Positions 1 through 11,827 of a stretch of DNA of 43,649 bases are shown here, piece by piece. Source of the DNA: Blakeslea trispora (lineage: Eukaryota > Mucoromycota > Mucoromycetes > Mucorales > Choanephoraceae); contig JAIWNE010000181.1 of assembly GCA_025331445.1 (NCBI GenBank), forward strand, positions 1-43,649, read 5' to 3'. Both the position numbers and the translations under genes were made by a program. Within the stretch, counting starts at the first letter, position 1, and each line of letters begins with the position of its first letter. The notes beneath the pieces are model-generated. The model worked only from the letters and a program-made list of their open reading frames with translations. It searched no databases and was not told the DNA's origin.

Positions 1-612
1 TTGCGTATGGGAACCTAGTACATCCAATATCAAGCAAGCCAATGATATGGAAGGATAAGCAAACGTTTTCCGTATTCTATTTTTACCAAATATCAAATAT
101 AAACAAAAAAATACACTAGCCAATTATGAAAAGCAATATATACCAAATAAAGAACACATCTTTAAAATATAATCAAATGAAAAAGCAGTATTATCGAAAA
201 TGAGTGTAATAATGTAACCTGAAGAGCCTATAAGAATCTAAAACGCAAATACCAAAGGTCATTTTAAGCCAATGGTATAGAGCACGTATTGATGAAAAGA
301 GCGAATAGGATTAAAGGATTGCCATGAAATATATAATGAAGAGGTCTTAAACTTGTGTTTTTCATCTGCTTTAAAAACACAAGTTTGACGCAGGATTAGG
401 GCATAAATCAGAAATACAAGTTTAATGCCAAGTTGAGGCCTTAAACTTGTGTTTTTTTTTGCCTGCTTAAAAAACACAAGTTTAACACAGATATAGGGCC
501 TAAACAAGTTGCATTTGTTAAATACTAGATGTGTCACCTAATTCAACTTCACAAGTTTAGCGCAGATTTAGGCCCTATATCTGCGCTAAACTTGTGTTTT
601 TTTTCTGTAATG
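1..612 (+). mobile_element. CACTA-like element, right-end remnant
   Basis: This stretch aligns by eye, with moderate divergence, to 26430-27087, the right end of the larger CACTA element. Shared traits are an AT-rich lead-in, modules of the form AGGCCT-core-spacer-CTGCTTA-inverted core-GGCC at about 341-505, and a perfect hairpin at 550-596. The terminus TGTAATG at 606-612 corresponds to TGTAGTG in the other copy. The body of this element lies left of the window, so its coding capacity cannot be seen. No gene is supported inside; the longest minus-strand frame (259-537) just reads through the inverted modules. Confidence 0.6.
550..596. repeat. Perfect subterminal hairpin of left CACTA remnant
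   Basis: Two 18-bp arms (550-567 and 579-596) are exact reverse complements around an 11-nt spacer containing GGCCC. The hairpin ends 16 bp before the element terminus. The other right end has an equivalent hairpin at 27027-27069. In the CACTA superfamily subterminal repeats are bound by the element's own DNA-binding protein; that role here is inferred. Confidence 0.75.
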
Positions 613-725
613 AGTATTCAATAGACTTAAGTCACAAGAGAAGAAGTGGTTAATCTTCTTATCAAATATTTTTTAAAGAGAATGAAAGATGATGTTTATT
701 AAAATGTAGAGAGCATGATTTCTTA

Positions 726-953
726 TTATTCGTTTTCAGACTCAGATCCAAATTTGTTTGATCTGCTAGATTTAGTTGGCGCTGGGCCTGCTTGGGTCTT
801 TCTTTTCTTGATGTCTCGTTTTATTGTCTTTGGCTTAAAGACTTTCTTCTTTGACTTATTCCACCTTGAGATGAACTGAGGAACTTCATCGTTCGCATTA
901 CTATGGGCATGACTACTCCCAGACCCGACATGTTGAGATATAGTATAGGGATT
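726..953 (-). pseudogene. 3' fragment of unknown gene, basic tail
   Basis: A minus-strand frame stays open for about 75 codons and ends at a TAA (726-728). It reads as a Ser/His-rich stretch, then a Lys/Arg-rich block around RWNKSKKKVFKPK and KRDIKKRK, then an acidic tail ending SESENE. The composition suggests a nuclear or nucleic-acid-binding C-terminus, but no family is recognised. No start codon or convincing splice acceptor is visible upstream, and the frame closes at a stop at 954-956. It lies between two CACTA ends, so it may be a remnant of an older element or of a host gene. Confidence 0.35.
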
Positions 954-1723
954 TTATCGGCTCAAAAAGTTTAACCGTTGTCCGGTGAAATTCCGGCAAA
1001 CGTTCGAATCGGAATACTAGTCTACGTCACTAATTGTTAGTAAGAAGAACCGTGAAGACCCTGAAGACCCTTTTTACTAGTTTTCCATCGACTTGACTGA
1101 CTCTCAATCTCTTTTGGTCTTGCTTACATTCCTGATATTTTTGTTTCCTTTTGTTGTCTAATTCCTTTCAATCATCTACTTTATCTTGTTACTATTTCAA
1201 ATCACTCCATATTATTTATTTTAGATTCCTACTTCCATTTGTTACTTCTGATCCATACTTGCTAATTACTTTTTTTCCACTTTATTTATTTTAGACGTAA
1301 CTGATATTAGATTTTTATTTTATTTTTTACATTTCAACATTATTTAGATAGAAATTCTTTAGAAGTAGTATAAAAACTAGACATTTAATATAATAAAATC
1401 GAGCTCGTTTTTCTTTATTAAAAATTGGGTGTGATTGTTTGATTCGTAGTAGAAGTAGTGAGTTAGTGAAATACCTACAAAATCTCTATTATCTGCTATT
1501 AGGTATGACTTTGATAGGAAGAGAAAGATTGACAGAGGTTATTAACATTGTCCTTTTTTTACTCTCATGTTTAGGCGTTGTTAATTCCTTTCGTCGATTC
1601 TTTTACTTACTCAATTCCGCAACTTTTTATCAAACCGATAATTACCCTCAAAAGCCTATATTAGACTTTTCATTGTGACATGTGTTTGGTTTGTTTGTGT
1701 GACTTTTGGTGCTCTATGCGCAC
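954..1723. other. No gene seen
   Basis: AT-rich DNA with pyrimidine runs. A 79-codon plus-strand frame at 1439-1678 has no recognisable motif and no conserved counterpart in the window, so I do not call it a gene. The last three bases (1721-1723, CAC) are the left target-site copy proposed for the CACTA element. Confidence 0.5.
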
Positions 1724-1758
1724 CACTACAAAAAATTTACACTTGAGGCCTGAAAGTG
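1724..1758 (+). repeat. CACTA left terminus and first subterminal palindrome
   Basis: CACTACAAAAAATTTA (1724-1739) is followed by an imperfect palindrome CACTTGAGGCCTGAAAGTG (1740-1758) centred on AGGCCT, the same centre used in the right-end modules. A TTTCACGG motif follows near 1796, matching the arms of the right-end hairpin. Confidence 0.55.
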
Positions 1759-2818
1759 ATAAAAAATTTCCTACATTAAATGGGTCCTTTCACGGGGTCT
1801 TTAAGCAGTAAAAAATCAAATCTCTCAAAATGGTCAGAATTTGCTGAAACTTGGACAGAGTGTATCCCTGATTGTCTATAATACACCCATGTAAAAATAT
1901 TGAAGTCTTTACTGCAAGCATATGCTTCTTTATAGCTATTGAATTAAAATTTTATTTAACTTATAAAAAAAAAAGGTCAAAAAATTTCAAAGTGCTAAAA
2001 ATTGTCTGATGTCTGGGCTTTGTCACACATTAAAAAAAAAGGCGAGAAAAAAAAAGTGCGAAAAAAACTCTGATAGACAAGCAGAAAATAAGCCAAACCC
2101 CCCGCTTTAAAACTGCTAAGTATGCTTAAAAAGGAACGTTATGTTCTAAGCTGATACTGTTAGTATTTTTGTTGCTCATCGAGAAAGTCTCGTCAACTAG
2201 ACCATCTCTTATTATATCAAAAAACCATTCAATCACGATATTATGGCGAAGCTTTCGCAAGCATTGTATTTAGTGGCTATAATGGTACAATTTACTACAA
2301 TAAAAGGTGTCGTTTTAAAAAGAATAGTTTATTATCGTTTAAGAGTTTAAATATAAATCGTCTCTACACTTGGTTGAAAGCAGACGAAACGCAACTGTCA
2401 ATCTACTGATGTTGAACAAATATAGCTTCAAAGTACTAGATGAGCTGAAATCACGCTGTGTACACCTTGTAGTCTGAATGGTATTAGTCTGTTTTAAAGA
2501 AAAAAATAAATAAAAAAGAAAAAAAAACTGCCTTTTCCTTATTGTAACCAATAAAAATATCGGCAAGAAAAAAAAAGTCAGCAACACCAACGAGTGAAAG
2601 GCTCAGCAAATTTGTGTAATCTCGATGAAATAGGAAATCTTAACGTCAAAACAATGCCTTCAATAAAGAAAAATGAATAAAAAAAATGAATCAGACGCAG
2701 TTTTCAATCAACATAACTAAAGTGCTAATACGTGCATTTCTTTGAATAGAACCTGGTTTTATTTAATGTAAAACAGTTAAAAGGATTTAAAAAAGAATGG
2801 CATTCACCACAGCGCAGA
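1759..2818. other. CACTA left subterminal region, no gene seen
   Basis: AT-rich DNA with several A runs (around 2030-2065 and 2515-2575). It holds no convincing coding frame and no strong match elsewhere in the window. It is assigned to the CACTA element only because it lies between the left terminus and the start of R1. Confidence 0.4.
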
Positions 2819-2954
2819 GGAGTTCTAAAAAACCCAGCATTTGAGTCTAGGATAAAATAAGTGAGTTTAGACTCACTTTGCTTTTGAAGGTTAGCTATAC
2901 AGAGAGAATAGATGATGAAAGGAAAGGTTTTTTTGTTGAAGTGTGATTTAAAGG

Positions 2955-4256
2955 TAGGAATCGCAGTCGGGTCGAGTCAACTCGACTTAAAACCCGTCAG
3001 GTCAAAAAACCGACTCGACTCGACTTTGTTTTTTTAAGCATATAACCGACTCGTAACCGACTCGACCTAACCGAATGACCCGTCGGGTTCGTGTAACTCG
3101 GGTCAGCTTCAAATAAGGAAGTGTTTACTTAGGATCTTTTTCAAGTTTGACATGAGTATGTTAAGTAAATTTATTAAGTAAGGTTAAAATAAAAAAAATG
3201 CAAAAGAAAATTAAGAATCAAATAATAAAAAAAAAAGCAATAAGAAATGTGAATATAGTATATAGAAATGTGAATATAGTATATAGATAAAACAATTGTG
3301 TATGCATTCAAACAAAGTATAGAAGCGGCTTATGTGATTTGCAAAAAAGAAAAAACAAACTAGATCTTGCGCAGGTGTTGTATATCTTGAGACCAGTAAC
3401 TAGACAGGACTAATGTCTTAGTTGCTTTTGCTCCAAGTCTTGCTCTTGCAATGGTAGTGATGCGCTTCGCTCGGGAAAAGAGGCGCTCACAAAGCGTTGA
3501 TGTAGCTGGTATAGAAAGATGATTTTTTGCCATTGCTGAAAGAGCAGGATATTTTCCACATTCAAATTTTCAACAACGAGTAGGTCTTCCAGATCTGCAA
3601 AAGGTTTCAATCAAGATCGGCTAAATTTGAATTTTTCCCCATACCACTATTTAATCCACCAAGTTTTCCTGTTTAACATCCAAGAGTCAAGGCTAACACA
3701 TATGATGCAGCAGTGAGAATATTTGAATCATGGGCATCTGCGCAATTTGTTCTTACATAATTATTATTAGCATTTTCTCTGGCTATATTTAACTTTTTTA
3801 CAAATTGTTTGGTAGTAGCTGGCTTTTTATTTAAGCATTGATCACTCATCGCTTAAAAAGTAACTTTCCAAATAAAATTACAATTGCGATGAATCGCATA
3901 ACCTTTACTCTTCTTCATTGTAGGCTTGAGTTGTTAGATTTTGGGTAGTTCCGCGTTTTATGAAGGTAGCATCATCGTATTATTGATATTGCAAGAAGTA
4001 AATAATGAAAAGAAAACCAAGATGACCCAAATAATAAATGTAATGTAAGAAAAGGATTTTTTTTATTGGAAGCAAAATCAAGCTCTATACTACTTCTACA
4101 GTAACACTAAAGTAAACCCGAATACCTTAACCCGTCGGGTACCCGACGGGTGACTCGACTCGTAACTCGACTCGACTTTAGATTTTTGGCAAACCCGACT
4201 TTTTGTAAGTCGAGTCGAGTCAAACTCGACCCGTACCCGACAGATTGCGATTCCTA
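2955..4256 (-). mobile_element. hAT-2, internally deleted hAT element
   Basis: The left end TAGGAATCGCAGTCGG and the right end CAGATTGCGATTCCTA form the terminal repeats. Both sides carry the 8-bp duplication TTTAAAGG (2947-2954 and 4257-4264), the hAT hallmark. R2 has no insertion at the matching place. Subterminal DNA is packed with GACTCGACTCGAC and palindromes of the CCCGTCGGG type. At 1302 bp it is too short for an autonomous hAT and keeps only the 3' end of the transposase gene. The ends match those of hAT-1 (17421-21488), so the two belong to one family. Confidence 0.93.
3360..3570 (-). pseudogene. hAT transposase C-terminal dimerisation domain, remnant
   Basis: The frame reads GKYPALSAMAKNHLSIPATS, then STLCERLFSRAKR, then LVLSSYW, and ends with TAG at 3360-3362. 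This is the hAT C-terminal dimerisation region (the P-S/T-S...ERLFS motif). The same stretch in hAT-1 reads LSVPSTSTPCERLFSRAKR. A stop codon closes the frame just upstream, and no DDE core or BED finger remains in this element. The protein would be non-functional; the copy could be mobilised only by a related transposase. Direction agrees with the hAT-1 gene relative to the terminal repeats. Confidence 0.85.
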
Positions 4257-4264
4257 TTTAAAGG

Positions 4265-5036
4265 GTAATGGGAGGTTAGTTTTCGAGTTTGAAGCTGATC
4301 CGAGGAGATGAATTGATCTCGGTTTTTTTTACATGTCAAAGGCCATAAAATAAATAAAAAGACCAAGAAAAATAATCTGTGAGAAAGAGGTTTGGCTGAA
4401 AAGGGAAAAAAAATAGCAGTGAAAATGAAGAGACAATCAAATGGGGGGATTGATTTCTAATTTTATGCAGATAATATGTACAAAAATGGTAAATGGGGGG
4501 ATAGGCCAAATGAGGTGAAACAATCTGTGTAAAAAAATAGAGAGTATATATGCAAATTTATTTAAAAGGTAAAGAAGAAGTGAAAGGAAGGCAATTTCTT
4601 GAGATTAACTCAGATATTTCATAAGGAAAAGGTGGCAGGCTGAAAAAGAAGAAAAAGAAGCATAGGCCATTAAATTTATACAGCCAAAAGTTAGGGAGCC
4701 AATTTTTAATTTTTTGTGCAATCATAACAAGGTGTGGAAAGCTAAAGAAGTGCATAAAAAGGTAGTAAAATAAAATAACAAGGTTGAGAGAAGGTGTTTG
4801 CTATTCATAACTTTAATTTCTAAGAAAGTGGTACAAGAAAGTTACGATCGTGACTGAATGTCGATCTTGAGATCTCTCATCACCATCACTGAAGCAACAT
4901 GAGCACATGGAGAAGGACTTCATGTTGCTGTAAGTGTCTATAAGGCAAACAGTATTTGGTAAAATGAATAACAGAGATTCTAAGAGCTAAATAAATAAAA
5001 AAAACTGCTATCATCTCTATATAAAGTGAGATTATA
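4265..5036. other. R1 non-coding segment
   Basis: Purine-rich DNA closely matching 31722-32470 in R2, including a CATGTCAAAGGCCATAAAAT block near 4332. No convincing gene is present; the minus-strand frame at 4558-4755 is disrupted in R2. Confidence 0.5.
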
Positions 5037-5038
5037 TA

Positions 5039-6873
5039 CTGGTTTTTAACTTAGAATTCGGAAATTGGCCCAAAAAATTCGTTTTTTGGCCAAATTGATT
5101 TCGGAGACTGCGCACAATGATTTCGTTTTTTGGCCAAACAGATTTCGGAAATGTACACCATAGATTTCGTTTTTAGGTACCGTTAATTTCGTTAAGGTAT
5201 AATATAGGTCTTACAATAAATAAAATCAAGACAGTAGTCAAATGCAACAAAAGCAACTTCTTTTTATAATCAAATTTATTTACAGCATTTCTTCTTCACG
5301 GATACATCTGACAAAAAAAGTAAGGGAATGTCTAATCCATCCTTTACAGTCATCAGATGTAATCAGAGAAGCGGATTCTCTAATTCTCTGAAGCAGCTCA
5401 TCATGATGCCGCAATTGGTGCTTCTTGACATTGTGCTTCGGCTTTGAAAAGAGTTCTTCAATGGGGTTCAAGAAAGGAGACCATGGTGGAAGCTTTAGAG
5501 GATGGTATCCTGCATCAGTTAGCTTATTCATAGCGCTTGTGCCATGAATAGGAGCATTGTCAAAGATCACATAATATCCATTTAAGCCTCGTTGATTCAT
5601 GTGCCTGATCAAGACGTTGATGAAATCCTCAAACTGCTCTGACCTGGTTGTACCTCGATTACAATGGCAAGCTGAGATCTCTAAACCAGCGTGACTCATT
5701 GCGGCAAAGACAGTGAGGTTTCGTCCTTTCGAAGAAGTGTCCACCTTTATTCTTGCAGGAGTGCCACGCTTTGTTCTGGCTTGGGTACGGTTGATATGCA
5801 AGTTGAACCCAGTTTCATCGACAAAAATGCAATTCTGCAAATACCATACTTGTTGCTCTTCGTTGATCTTTGTACAGTATTCACGTCGCTTGTCTCGGAT
5901 ATCCTGGGAGTCTCTTCTAACAGGGTATATTTGAGCCTTTTTCAAAGTGAAGTCGAGCTTATTAATCACAAATCTGGAAATTGTTGAGGTGCTAAGTGGC
6001 CTGGCAAAATCCTCTGGAAATGCATCCTGAAGTTGATGACTTATGTCCCTAAGAGTGATCTCTGCTCGGTCTTCCAAAAGGCTTTCGATGAAGATGCTGT
6101 GTCTTTCTTTAATGGTAGGAGGAGCAGTTCTTCCTCGAAACTCTAAATTTGCCTTCCCCCAATCATCGGTTTCTTCGCAACGCTTGACATAGTCGCTCAT
6201 GGTAGAAGTTAGAAGCCAATGGCCTTAGCTGCTTCAGAGACGTTCTTTCCACTTGCAACATAATGAGAAATGAACAACTTCCAGATTTCTTCTGTCATTT
6301 TTTGTATGGACCTCTCTTGGTAGCACGTTGAGCTACTGGTACTTGAGATGCTATAAGAAATTGTGAGGAGCAAATCCAGACAAATGGAAATCATCAAGGT
6401 ACTACTCACGGTTTTCAGAAGTCAAAGCAACGGGTGCGGTAGTGTTAACAGAGTAATAAATTTCTTGGCTCATCTTTTTAAAAATGTATTCAATGGATTA
6501 AAATCAGGACTCCTAAATGTGTCCTTTTAAATAAATCGAAGGGATCCGTAGTACCTCTATTCAGGAACCAATAAAAGCTTGTTTGACTAAGTGTGTTTCA
6601 GCAACACCTTACGCAGCAACATCATAATTTCAATTTGTGTAGACACTTCAAAGGTCATAAAACGTATGTCACTTTTTATTTGCATTTTTATTCTGATCAA
6701 AGACCTATATTATACCTTAACGAAATTAACGGTACCTAAAAACGAAATCTATGGTGCACATTTCCGAAATCTGTTTGGCCAAAAAACGAAATCATTGTGC
6801 GCAGTCTCCGAAATCAATTTGGCCAAAAAACGAATTTTTTGGGCCAATTTCCGAATTCTAAGTTAAAAACCAG
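5039..6873 (-). mobile_element. Tc1/mariner (IS630)-type element with 172-bp inverted repeats
   Basis: The ends CTGGTTTTTAACTTAG and CTAAGTTAAAAACCAG begin 172-bp inverted repeats (5039-5210 and 6702-6873), flanked by TA (5037-5038 and 6874-6875). R2 shows the empty site near 32476, where ...GATGATG-TA-GTTTGGGC is uninterrupted. The repeats contain spaced copies of GATTTCG and TTTTTTGGCCAAA, an internal repeat structure longer than the roughly 30-bp ends of simple mariners. One minus-strand transposase gene lies between them. Length is 1835 bp. Confidence 0.93.
5280..6473 (-). pseudogene. Tc1/IS630-type DDE transposase, frameshifted
   Basis: The DDE core (5280-6200) has FVDETGFN (Asp128 of that frame), YVIFDNAPIH (Asp214) and SPFLNPIEELF (Glu248): 33 residues between the last two acidic residues by my count, one fewer than the usual Tc1 spacing. 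Upstream lie a helix-turn-helix region (WKLFISHYVASGKNVSEAAK, about 6215-6280) and a first exon starting at 6473, joined by a 59-nt intron (6351-6409, GTGAGT...ATAG). Two one-base shifts separate these parts: one at a T run (6298-6303) and one near 6212. If real they inactivate the gene; if sequencing errors, the gene is complete. The 306-codon core is open. Confidence 0.88.
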
Positions 6874-6875
6874 TA

Positions 6876-9800
6876 GGATGGACTAAGGCAAGTTGCCATT
6901 TATGGGTATAAGTTAAGCATTAATAAGGTGGAGAAGTCAAATGTAGGTGTGAGACTAGGAGTGATAGCTTTAAGAAAAGTCTGAAAACAAAGAAAGGAAT
7001 ATTTGCAAACTGAAAGGTAGTCAAAAAAAAAAAGAAAATAAAAAGAGAGAGACAACTACATTTCTACCAAATCGCTATTTTATCTTCTGCTAATAACTCC
7101 CACTTAATAAGGATGAAATGTTTTATTATCTCTTTTAAGAACTGTTGGTCTTAAACATTGGAATCCAAACTTGAGACTAAGCAAATCAACTGTGTAGACA
7201 AACAACTTTAAATGCTGTGAAATTGATATTGGACTTAATAGTGATATTGAATGCCTAGTTGAGAAGACATAAAAGAAGAACAGAAGGATCAATTGTAGAC
7301 TCTATATGAGTGATCCATTCCCTTTCTTTTATCAAGACAATTGGTTGTTGTACATGTTTATTAAATGAGTATATTATCAACAATCATCAACATTTTCGGT
7401 CAATGCTAGCAACAATCCAGGAGTCGCTTTTCAGATGATCCATCATAATACGTTTTTATTTCCCAAATGATAAAAAAAATGGTCCAACTAGCTATACTGT
7501 AATCCACCTCATAGATGCTTACCTCACAAAAATCATGAACTCTCTAAAGAACCTTTAATCATCCAAAGTGCTGCTGATATGTAACTTGAATTGATTCTTT
7601 CATCGGCAAAGATGTTGACAATGATACCATCTCCCTTTGACTAAGCTGTTAACTTTACTGGTAGCTTTACCTCTTAGTTCCATTTTGTCATTGATAGGAT
7701 TGATCTCTAGTAAATCAGATGTAAATTGGCTAGAAGTTGTTCTTTGGAGAGTGAAAGCATTGTCTTCAATAAACTAGAGAGATAAAAGGCTGTTATTACA
7801 ATTGAAGGTGCAATCCGGATGTTTAGGTTGATTCAATCAGAGATGACAATGACTCCATACTATCTTCAAAGGTTTATATGTGTGTCAGGTAATCAATTGT
7901 AGAAATGGAACAATACCTTACCATCTTCAAAAATCTATTGGGCCTCATCATAAAACAATTATCTAACAGTGTAACTATACATTATCTATTTTCATAAATG
8001 TTAGATTATAAAGCCATATGTATACCATCGAGTTGCTTACCTTTGCTTTATATTAAGCGCGATTAAAAGAATTCTCATGTTAGAGTAATCATCTCCATCA
8101 CTGATAATTTGGAAGATAGTGTAATTATTGATCTTTTTCAAGTGATTTAGTGGTGGCGTGTTTAAAAACTGCAATTGTCTGCTTTGTGATGGTAAGATGA
8201 GTGACTGTATGCTAAGGACTGAAGCTGACCAAATTGATCGTGAACAAACCTAAAAGATAAACCTCTTTCTAAACAGATAAAAGAATGGATAGGTTAGCGA
8301 TCATGTTGAATGACTGGAATAAATCACCTTAAGTTAGAAAGATAATACCGTCGAGATTCAGGAAAAAAAGGGTGTAGTAATTAATAGAGTGAAGAAAAAA
8401 AAGGCGAGAAAAAAAAAGAAAACAGAAGAGATAAAAAAAAGGAAAGAGAGTAATGTCACCCCCATAAATAACACGGAACTTTGGGGGTCAATTTACTTTT
8501 AAAGTATGTCAGCTATCTTAATATAGGTAAAGAGAGAAAAGACCTGGAACTTTCTTAGAAATTGGCCAATCAGAGCACTGAATTTTCCATCACTAAGAAA
8601 AAGAAATAAGGTAAATGTTGATGATTTGGTTCATATTTCTCTTTGCATCATACGCTTCAACCAAGAAAAAAAAGAGTTTTTGTGATAGTAATGAAATCAA
8701 TTATTCACTTAAAAAGAATGATATATAGTCAAAAAAATAATTACATTCGAATTGTAGAAAAATAAAGAGACAATCATTACATTTCAAAAGAAACATCATT
8801 TACATGAAGCATTGATTTCATATACTCTGAATTGCTTTTACATATCAAGAACTGGCTAGAGTAGATATAACCAGTAAGAAATATGTATTCCTTTATTTAA
8901 AAAAGTTGACTTCTACAAGCACATGTTAGCTTTCTCGCTGCTCATCAGTTCTGCATGTCGACATCTCAAACTTACATGAGCATGCAAGGTGGTAAGCCAT
9001 CTCGGAAAAGGTTGAAGAAAATAAAATAAAATCAATAAAAAGTACCTACAAATAACCTAGAAAGCGATTGCTTAGTTAATAAAAGCTAAAAATCTGGAAT
9101 ATAGTTGACCAGTTTCTTAAAGAGATACTAAAAAGGGATACCTTTAAATTTAAAAGATAGATGTATGATGGTAAATTTTGCTACACAAGATGATATACAA
9201 TGTAGATGAAAGTTTGATGGTATTGAACTGCTTATGAAAAAATATCTATTTGCGAAGAAAGTTACTTAATACTCTCGTAAGGAATAAACAAATATTCCTT
9301 GCTCTGATTATAATTTATAGAAACTATTGTTTAAAGTAATCTAATTTTCCTATTTATTTCTTCAAAAAATTATATTTGAAGTGAAGTTGACAATCTCATA
9401 AAGTAGTATTGTAACATTCAAAGTGTTCGTACAACTTGCAATGATGCCAAATTATAAACAAGTTGCTTGCAATTGCATTTGGTCTTTAGCCAAAGAGATC
9501 AATTAAAAGATCATCAACATCTATACATATTTATTGATCTGATGCGATAAGTCACATATACATCACTCCTAAACAAGAGACATATTTGAATCGCTTTAGC
9601 GAATAAGTATGATTGCTTCAGAAATAAATTTACGATATTCGTTAGAGGTTCGACAAAATAAAGATTGATTATTGCAAAATCATGATGGACAGTTCTTTTG
9701 AAATTAAAGGGATTCATCACCATTTTTTTGCATCTGAATGATCTATTTGCATACTTCTTCTCGATGTTTTTGATATCCACCATCCTACGATATCTTGAGC

Positions 9801-10500
9801 TACATGAAACTGTCATAAAATGACAGCATGTCCTAACTGAAACTTTTATTCTTCAATGTTTAGTATTTAGATGGATCTAAAGGGTGCGACGCTGATACTA
9901 TATATGTATGAGCGATTACACTAAATGAATAATTACATTATATTCGCCTCATAATGTACCATCCTATAATTATAATTGATTGAATCATGATCAAAAGCGG
10001 CACTATGTAAGGAGTTGCTTTTGATACATTATGATTTTTAACTTATCACTTTTATGTTTAAAATTGCTTTACTCAAATTTGTTTAACATGAAACAGCTCG
10101 ACGCTTTACTATCAGCTTTCTTCATAGATTCTACCTTGGTATTTCTTTAGGATCCCCTTTACAAAAGTGTTCCTTTAATTGATCACTAATAAGATCTGTT
10201 CATGCAAATCCAAGACATTTTCCTTCTCAGTATGATTTTAGCTTGAATCTGTCAATGAAATCATACTTTCTTCCCATCACTACCATATTTCTCATATATA
10301 CTGGCCATTTTTTTTCAATCCCCCATTTTCTTTTTTCTCTCTTTTTTTTTCATTAAATGCACAGCAAAAGGTAAGCACTTTTATCTCTTTTTTTTTCTTT
10401 TTTTTTAACAAGTATCATATAATCCATCAACATCACTAACTATTTTATTTGACAATAGCTACATGTATATCACCTTATCATGACAACATCCTAACAACTC
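6876..10500. other. R1 internal DNA, no gene called
   Basis: 6876-7410 and 9860-10500 match R2; 7420-9860 (about 2.4 kb) is missing from R2, whose junction lies near 33010-33020. A minus-strand frame at 7104-7292 has an ungapped counterpart in R2 at 32688-32894 with similar translation (SLKFGFQCL against SLKIGFQCL). That may simply reflect DNA similarity. A 100-codon minus-strand frame at 9514-9816 has no recognised motif and no second copy. I call no gene here. Confidence 0.4.
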
Positions 10501-10515
10501 GACTACGCTCCTCTT

Positions 10516-11640
10516 TTATTTCTTTGAATCCTTCAACTCTTCATCCGTATATATCTGCTGATCATCAATTTTGTACATACTTGTGCAGATACTCATCATT
10601 GACTTTGATAGACAATCCTTTATCCATGACACACTCTTCTGTATTGCTTTCTGCCAACTCATCCATGGCTTCTTTATCCAAACTGCCTGCTCTATACTAT
10701 GCTGCTCAAACTTATACCTCTTTGACTGTTTTCTAAATACCATCTTTTAAAGGGCTGTCTATTTGGATTGATGCGTCTTTTTCAAGTTACTCTTGCCTAA
10801 GGTCCTTCGATTTCTCCATTTATATGTTCAATTGCTATTGTATACATTGCATTCACTAACTTGCTCTGTTTGTAATCATTGCCTTGAAATCCTTTGACAA
10901 TCGCATATCCAATTGCCAATCAAGCTTCCATCTTATGTCTGATTTGTTCATGTCTACCTTCTTTATTGTGTGCTCATCTGGTCTATCTCTCCAAGTATTG
11001 CTACTGATCATTGTGCTAAATTCAAGACATACTTTTTCTCTTTGATATACTGTCGTTCAGTGTACTTGGTCTCTTCTCATGTCGCCATCTCTCTACCTCA
11101 TCTTCAAAAAAAATGTCTATCCACCTATTCTCCTTCCACTACTGAGGTCTGTGCTTCTAAAGGTTGCCGAATCTTTTTTTGACTGAACTTGAGGTTTCTT
11201 CCAACTTTACTGCTTGTTTTTTTCTTCTTTTTGTGTCTTTTCGCCTTTGCTCATTCTTACATGTGTGCTCCATCTTAGATGAGGTTGCCTCATCTCTTTG
11301 AATCTCTTTCGTGACAAGTGAAATACCGCTTCCAGACTATTCTTACTCTGCTATCTTACCAAGTGAATCCCTCTTTATCAACTGTTTACTTTTGACTGTT
11401 GCTCTCACGGCTGGCTGAACTCATGAGGTACCTAATCACAACTAAAGGACACAACATGCTGATGACAAAGTACATGTGTAGAGGATCGCGTCTCATCTTT
11501 ATTTTTTTTTGTGTTTTTAGGCTTTTTATGCTATTCACTTTCTTCCTCTTCTGTTTCTGACTCTGGTTTACATTGGTGTCGAGTGATCTCGTACTTGGTG
11601 TTGCTCATGACCTTGCATGTTGCTCCAAGATGGCTGTCAA
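10516..11640 (-). pseudogene. Decayed R-family gene, unknown protein (R1 copy)
   Basis: The last exon-like frame (10516-10743) reads MVFRKQSKRYKFEQHS, EQAVWIKK, VSWIKDC, then IYTDEELKDSKK and a stop. In R2 the same frame gives FKYQSKKYKYEKHGREQAVW, VSWIKDC and YTEEELKDSKK with substitutions and one stop. Further upstream, HEQIRHKMEA and FQGNDYKQSKLVNAM are also shared between copies. Each copy has stops and shifts at different places, which is what decay from a common coding ancestor would give. The protein is not recognised; it is Lys-rich with aromatic residues. Boundaries are approximate. Confidence 0.4.
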
Positions 11641-11827
11641 GAAAAAAAATAAGAATAAAGTTCCCCACGCTAACATTCCGCGCTAACATTTTGACCCTTC
11701 AGTGACGTAGCTACATATCAGCCAATGAAAATAGCTCAAATTCGAAGCCCGAAAAAGAATGTTAGCGCGTGTTATTAAACTTTTTTTTCGCTTCAAAAAA
11801 AACTTTTCCTTCTACTTTTTTTATAAA

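Noticed and set aside
259..537. 92-codon minus-strand frame with repeated CVFK-like words
   Set aside because: It is a translation of the inverted CACTA subterminal modules, not a gene.
1439..1678. 79-codon plus-strand frame
   Set aside because: No motif, no second copy, and ordinary length for AT-rich DNA.
3410..3610. 66-codon minus-strand frame in hAT-2
   Set aside because: It is out of frame with the recognisable dimerisation domain on the same strand.
10449..11182. Plus-strand frames in R1 (10449-10736, 10970-11182)
   Set aside because: The minus-strand reading is conserved with R2 at protein level; the plus frames are shadows.
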